Below, piece after piece: positions 63,601-64,000 of a DNA stretch of 64,000 bases (position 1 is the first letter of the stretch; every line of letters starts with the position of its first letter). The stretch is taken from assembly GCA_013822765.1 (NCBI GenBank), contig PNKY01000007.1, positions 62,001 to 126,000 on the forward strand, written 5' to 3'. The position numbers and the translations under genes were made by a program. Source of the stretch: Rhodospirillum sp. (GTDB taxonomy: Bacteria; Pseudomonadota; Alphaproteobacteria; Dongiales; Dongiaceae). The notes below the pieces were generated by a model, which did no database searches, was not told where the DNA came from, and saw only the letters and a program-made list of their open reading frames with translations.

Positions 63601-64000
63601 CTGCAGCGCAATCGTGAAGGTTTTCTCGGAGAAGACACCGCCCGTCGCTGTAGCGCGCACCACGATGGTCCGAGTCTCGTTGGCTTCGAAGTCTAATAGC
63701 GAGCCGTCCCCGACCGTGACGATGCCGGTCTTGGAGTCGATTGCGAACGCGCCGTTGCCCTCGGTCAGGCTATAAACGATGTCGCCGCCGGTCGGGTGGG
63801 TGGCATGTGCGGTAATGCCGACGGCCGTTCCCTCTGCCGCGTCTTCTGCGACTTTGTTGGCGCCGCCGTTGGTGTCGGTGATCGCAGATGGAAAGAAGAA
63901 CGTGCCGTCATCGAATTTCAGGGCCTCGATGCTGGTGAGGCCATTAAAGGTGCCCATCAAATTGCTAACAAAGAGCTGCCCGTCAATCGTAAAGACCGAT
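57676..64000 (-). CDS. Giant surface protein with FG-GAP propellers and RTX-like modules (5' end outside window)
   Basis: The frame is open from the stop at 57676 to the window edge (more than 2,100 residues), with no stop upstream of the TTG at 63960 or the ATG at 63957, so the N-terminus is missing. After a cadherin-like domain (AIDSKTGIVTVGDGSLLDFE) come three blocks, each with exactly seven GDxNGDGxDDxxxGA repeats, about 63.5-62.2, 61.6-60.2 and 59.6-58.3 kb. Each block is followed by an RTX/hemolysin-type module (GDDTLTG, FVGGLGNDVL, HGGAGDDVI). The protein is Ca2+-binding and probably secreted by a type I system. A TIGR03032 gene follows. Confidence 0.9.
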   Translation of the reverse strand, partial: SVFTIDGQLFVSNLMGTFNGLTSIEALKFDDGTFFFPSAITDTNGGANKVAEDAAEGTAVGITAHATHPTGGDIVYSLTEGNGAFAIDSKTGIVTVGDGSLLDFEANETRTIVVRATATGGVFSEKTFTIALQDVAGDGLSAIDLAELSNARGFAITGNDAEFSGFSVSHAGDVNGDGFDDVVIGAWQAEIYYRNGVGKAYIVFGGAGAAEDIDLGALTSDQGFTVTGGPQDGGLQDGGLGFSVSSAGDVNGDGFDDLILGAYSASPLDRMHAGESYIIYGKGGGPGDLDLAMLTAAQGFRISGANERDYSGQVVSAAGDINSDGIDDVSVATHTGISYVVYGQLGTAGDVDLASLESSRGFTLTGADKVSAASDINGDGISDLILGAAGAAYSGQAYVIYGKDGGLGDLDLPTITAADGFKITGSTYGEGVGISVHAAGDVNGDGLGDLIVGATGLTTGGGVTGGAYVVYGKDGGSADIDLATLTPALGFKILGVAAGDNAGYSVSIAGDVNGDGIDDLIIGANAADPGDRYNAGESYLVYGKQGGLSEVDLGALASEQGFKLSGAIANDLSGLSVSGGGDINGDGFSDLIVGAFYAGNRSGKSYVVYGGDFTKSVANLGTKGDDTLTGGSGEAFVGGLGNDVLGDTNGDANAFHGGASDDVILAGQGMFGDPILVDGGSGIDTFRANEFGSSIDLTGNLRDRFQSIEILDLGGFFSSTLTLDSSNVAHIPGSNGSDFGANTILINGDGGFDADVVTLTDSGWAVDGEATDPFGQKGTYTRWINGEATALIETEVVVLAIGDIDLADLSPEQGFTITGVAPGDGAGGAVSTVGDINDDGIDDFIVGASGADPASGIDAGQSYVIYGKAGGLSDIELTSLTASAGFKISGGSSGDAAGNSVSDAGDVNGDGIADLIVGATGADPFGRPGAGETYVIYGKTGGPGDINLAALTAAQGFAIAGITDYSHSANTVRSAGDVNGDGVDDIILSAPSSLYQNGTAAAEAYVIYGKVGGVGDIDLRSLTSAQGFRLVNDSTTHFVSGIGDINGDGYDDVAVGASAGSPGYGYVIYGRAGIPAAVDLRSLGEADGFQIAPFDMFTESFGLVVSAAGDINGDGFEDLAVADAEQGPYSGRTAVIYGKAGGPGNIDLSALTSDQGFNVFGVGPYDVSGRSISSAGDVNGDGIDDLLIGAPQADPGGREGAGEAYLIFGKAGGLGDINLATLTPDAGLKISGAGEDDATGSSVRSAGDINGDGYADIIIGAPEFDPAAPGKAYVIYGGDLTGAVTHAGTAGDDTLTGSAADEVFIGGLGNDLLEGGGGKDAFHGGAGDDVIVLAPGDVVRVDSGNGIDTVAVSESGPTLDFTAGLRDRFQSIEILNLDQFNIDHVTLDALSISHMTGSNGGAFGPNTLLIKGDGPDIVTLADQGWVKGGEIVDPFGQEGTYTSWTNGAMTLLAGNVEVFPMGRVDLANLTPDEGFKIAGASVVGLAGDINNDGIDDFVVSADKSYVIFGKAGGLSGIDLATLTPDQGFVVSRTVPGDDAGVTGGATGDFNGDGIDDVIFGSPLADAAAGIDAGQSYILYGAVGSDVDVAALPPGQSFTISGGTAGDWAGAVATSAGDFNGDGIDDILVNARKANPGGRTYAGETYVIYGQLGTGDIDLGALTTDRGFRIAGESDVDYAGEAASSAGDINGDGFDDIIIGAPFFSFGIGRAYVIYGNAAGSGDIDLAALAPGAGFKITGDQGNEDFLGRAVDSAGDINGDGIGDFVVSAYRGGYSGVTYVVYGKEGGFTDLDLTTLTGDQGFRLFGFENGGEIGSSVASAGDVNGDGIDDILVGAPDLDVAEKEGAGQAFVIYGKDGGPGDIDVTNLGADQGFAISGAAANDHTGRDVSAAGDVNGDGFADLLVGAPYSNSAYLLYGGDITESVNHLGSASNDVLVGTSADESFVGGLGNDVLVGAGGADAFQGGAGDDAIHAGDRTFRRADGGNGTDVLHLDFDGLIDFGDIDNNAGTANHTRIRDIETIDADNGFSNQIALRLTEVLEIDAHNSDVGGTIELDNVLKIDGDSGDTLSLDPADGWGAPDTSILIGYALYTAGNVKIAVDQDIVVAIA

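Overview
The window looks like chromosomal DNA of a GC-rich alphaproteobacterium, most likely a soil- or plant-associated member of the Hyphomicrobiales/Bradyrhizobium group or a close relative. I infer this from the gene families: an NdvB/NdvC-like beta-glucan synthase pair, a hopanoid C-2 methylase (HpnP), a CHASE2 adenylate cyclase, a TolB-like regulator of a type common in rhizobia, a DUF6064 protein, and small intergenic repeats of the AAAGCGGAC type. No rRNA or other definitive marker is present, so the assignment is tentative.

Layout. 0-15 kb is ordinary backbone. It holds a partial gamma-glutamyltranspeptidase, a CHASE2 cyclase beside a Na+/H+ antiporter with a cyclic-nucleotide-binding domain, an EamA transporter, an aldehyde dehydrogenase with a clear terminator, a frameshifted thioesterase, GNAT, UspA and GpsA, and an orphan ABC-type binding lipoprotein. 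It ends in a probable conflict-type gene pair: a protein with a deoxyribosyltransferase-like N-terminus and a TPR-like C-terminus, followed by a SLOG-like protein. A tRNA-Arg(CCT) follows.

15.0-31.3 kb is an inserted island. The last 16 bases of the tRNA-Arg region (15034-15049) recur exactly at 31296-31311. The DNA between is visibly less GC-rich and carries accessory genes: a patatin lipoprotein, a TolB-like regulator, an MFS pump, an Asp/Glu racemase, an orphan histidine kinase, UvrA2, a divergent NRAMP transporter, YciE-like, hemerythrin and PRC-barrel proteins. It also carries decayed genes: an MBL hydrolase, a RelA/SpoT fragment, and a replication-type gene with DnaA-N-like segments and iteron-like palindromes. 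No intact integrase was found.

31.3-46.6 kb is backbone again. An aldo/keto reductase-DUF6064 operon is followed by the most unusual locus: two defective tRNA-like folds and about 300 bases packed with hairpins, directly upstream of a slipin gene that ends in a strong terminator. Then come a desaturase-GMC oxidoreductase-small subunit cluster, MDR and SDR oxidoreductases, a large DUF3376-type patatin, an EF-hand protein, an esterase and a HerA-like ATPase.

46.6-64 kb is mostly cell-envelope and surface functions on the minus strand: two GH17-containing glucan enzymes, a tryptophan-2-monooxygenase-like flavoprotein, two wall-hydrolase-like proteins without export signals, HpnP, a TIGR03032-type protein, and the C-terminal part of a giant surface protein. 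That protein contains three blocks of exactly seven FG-GAP repeats, each followed by an RTX-like module.
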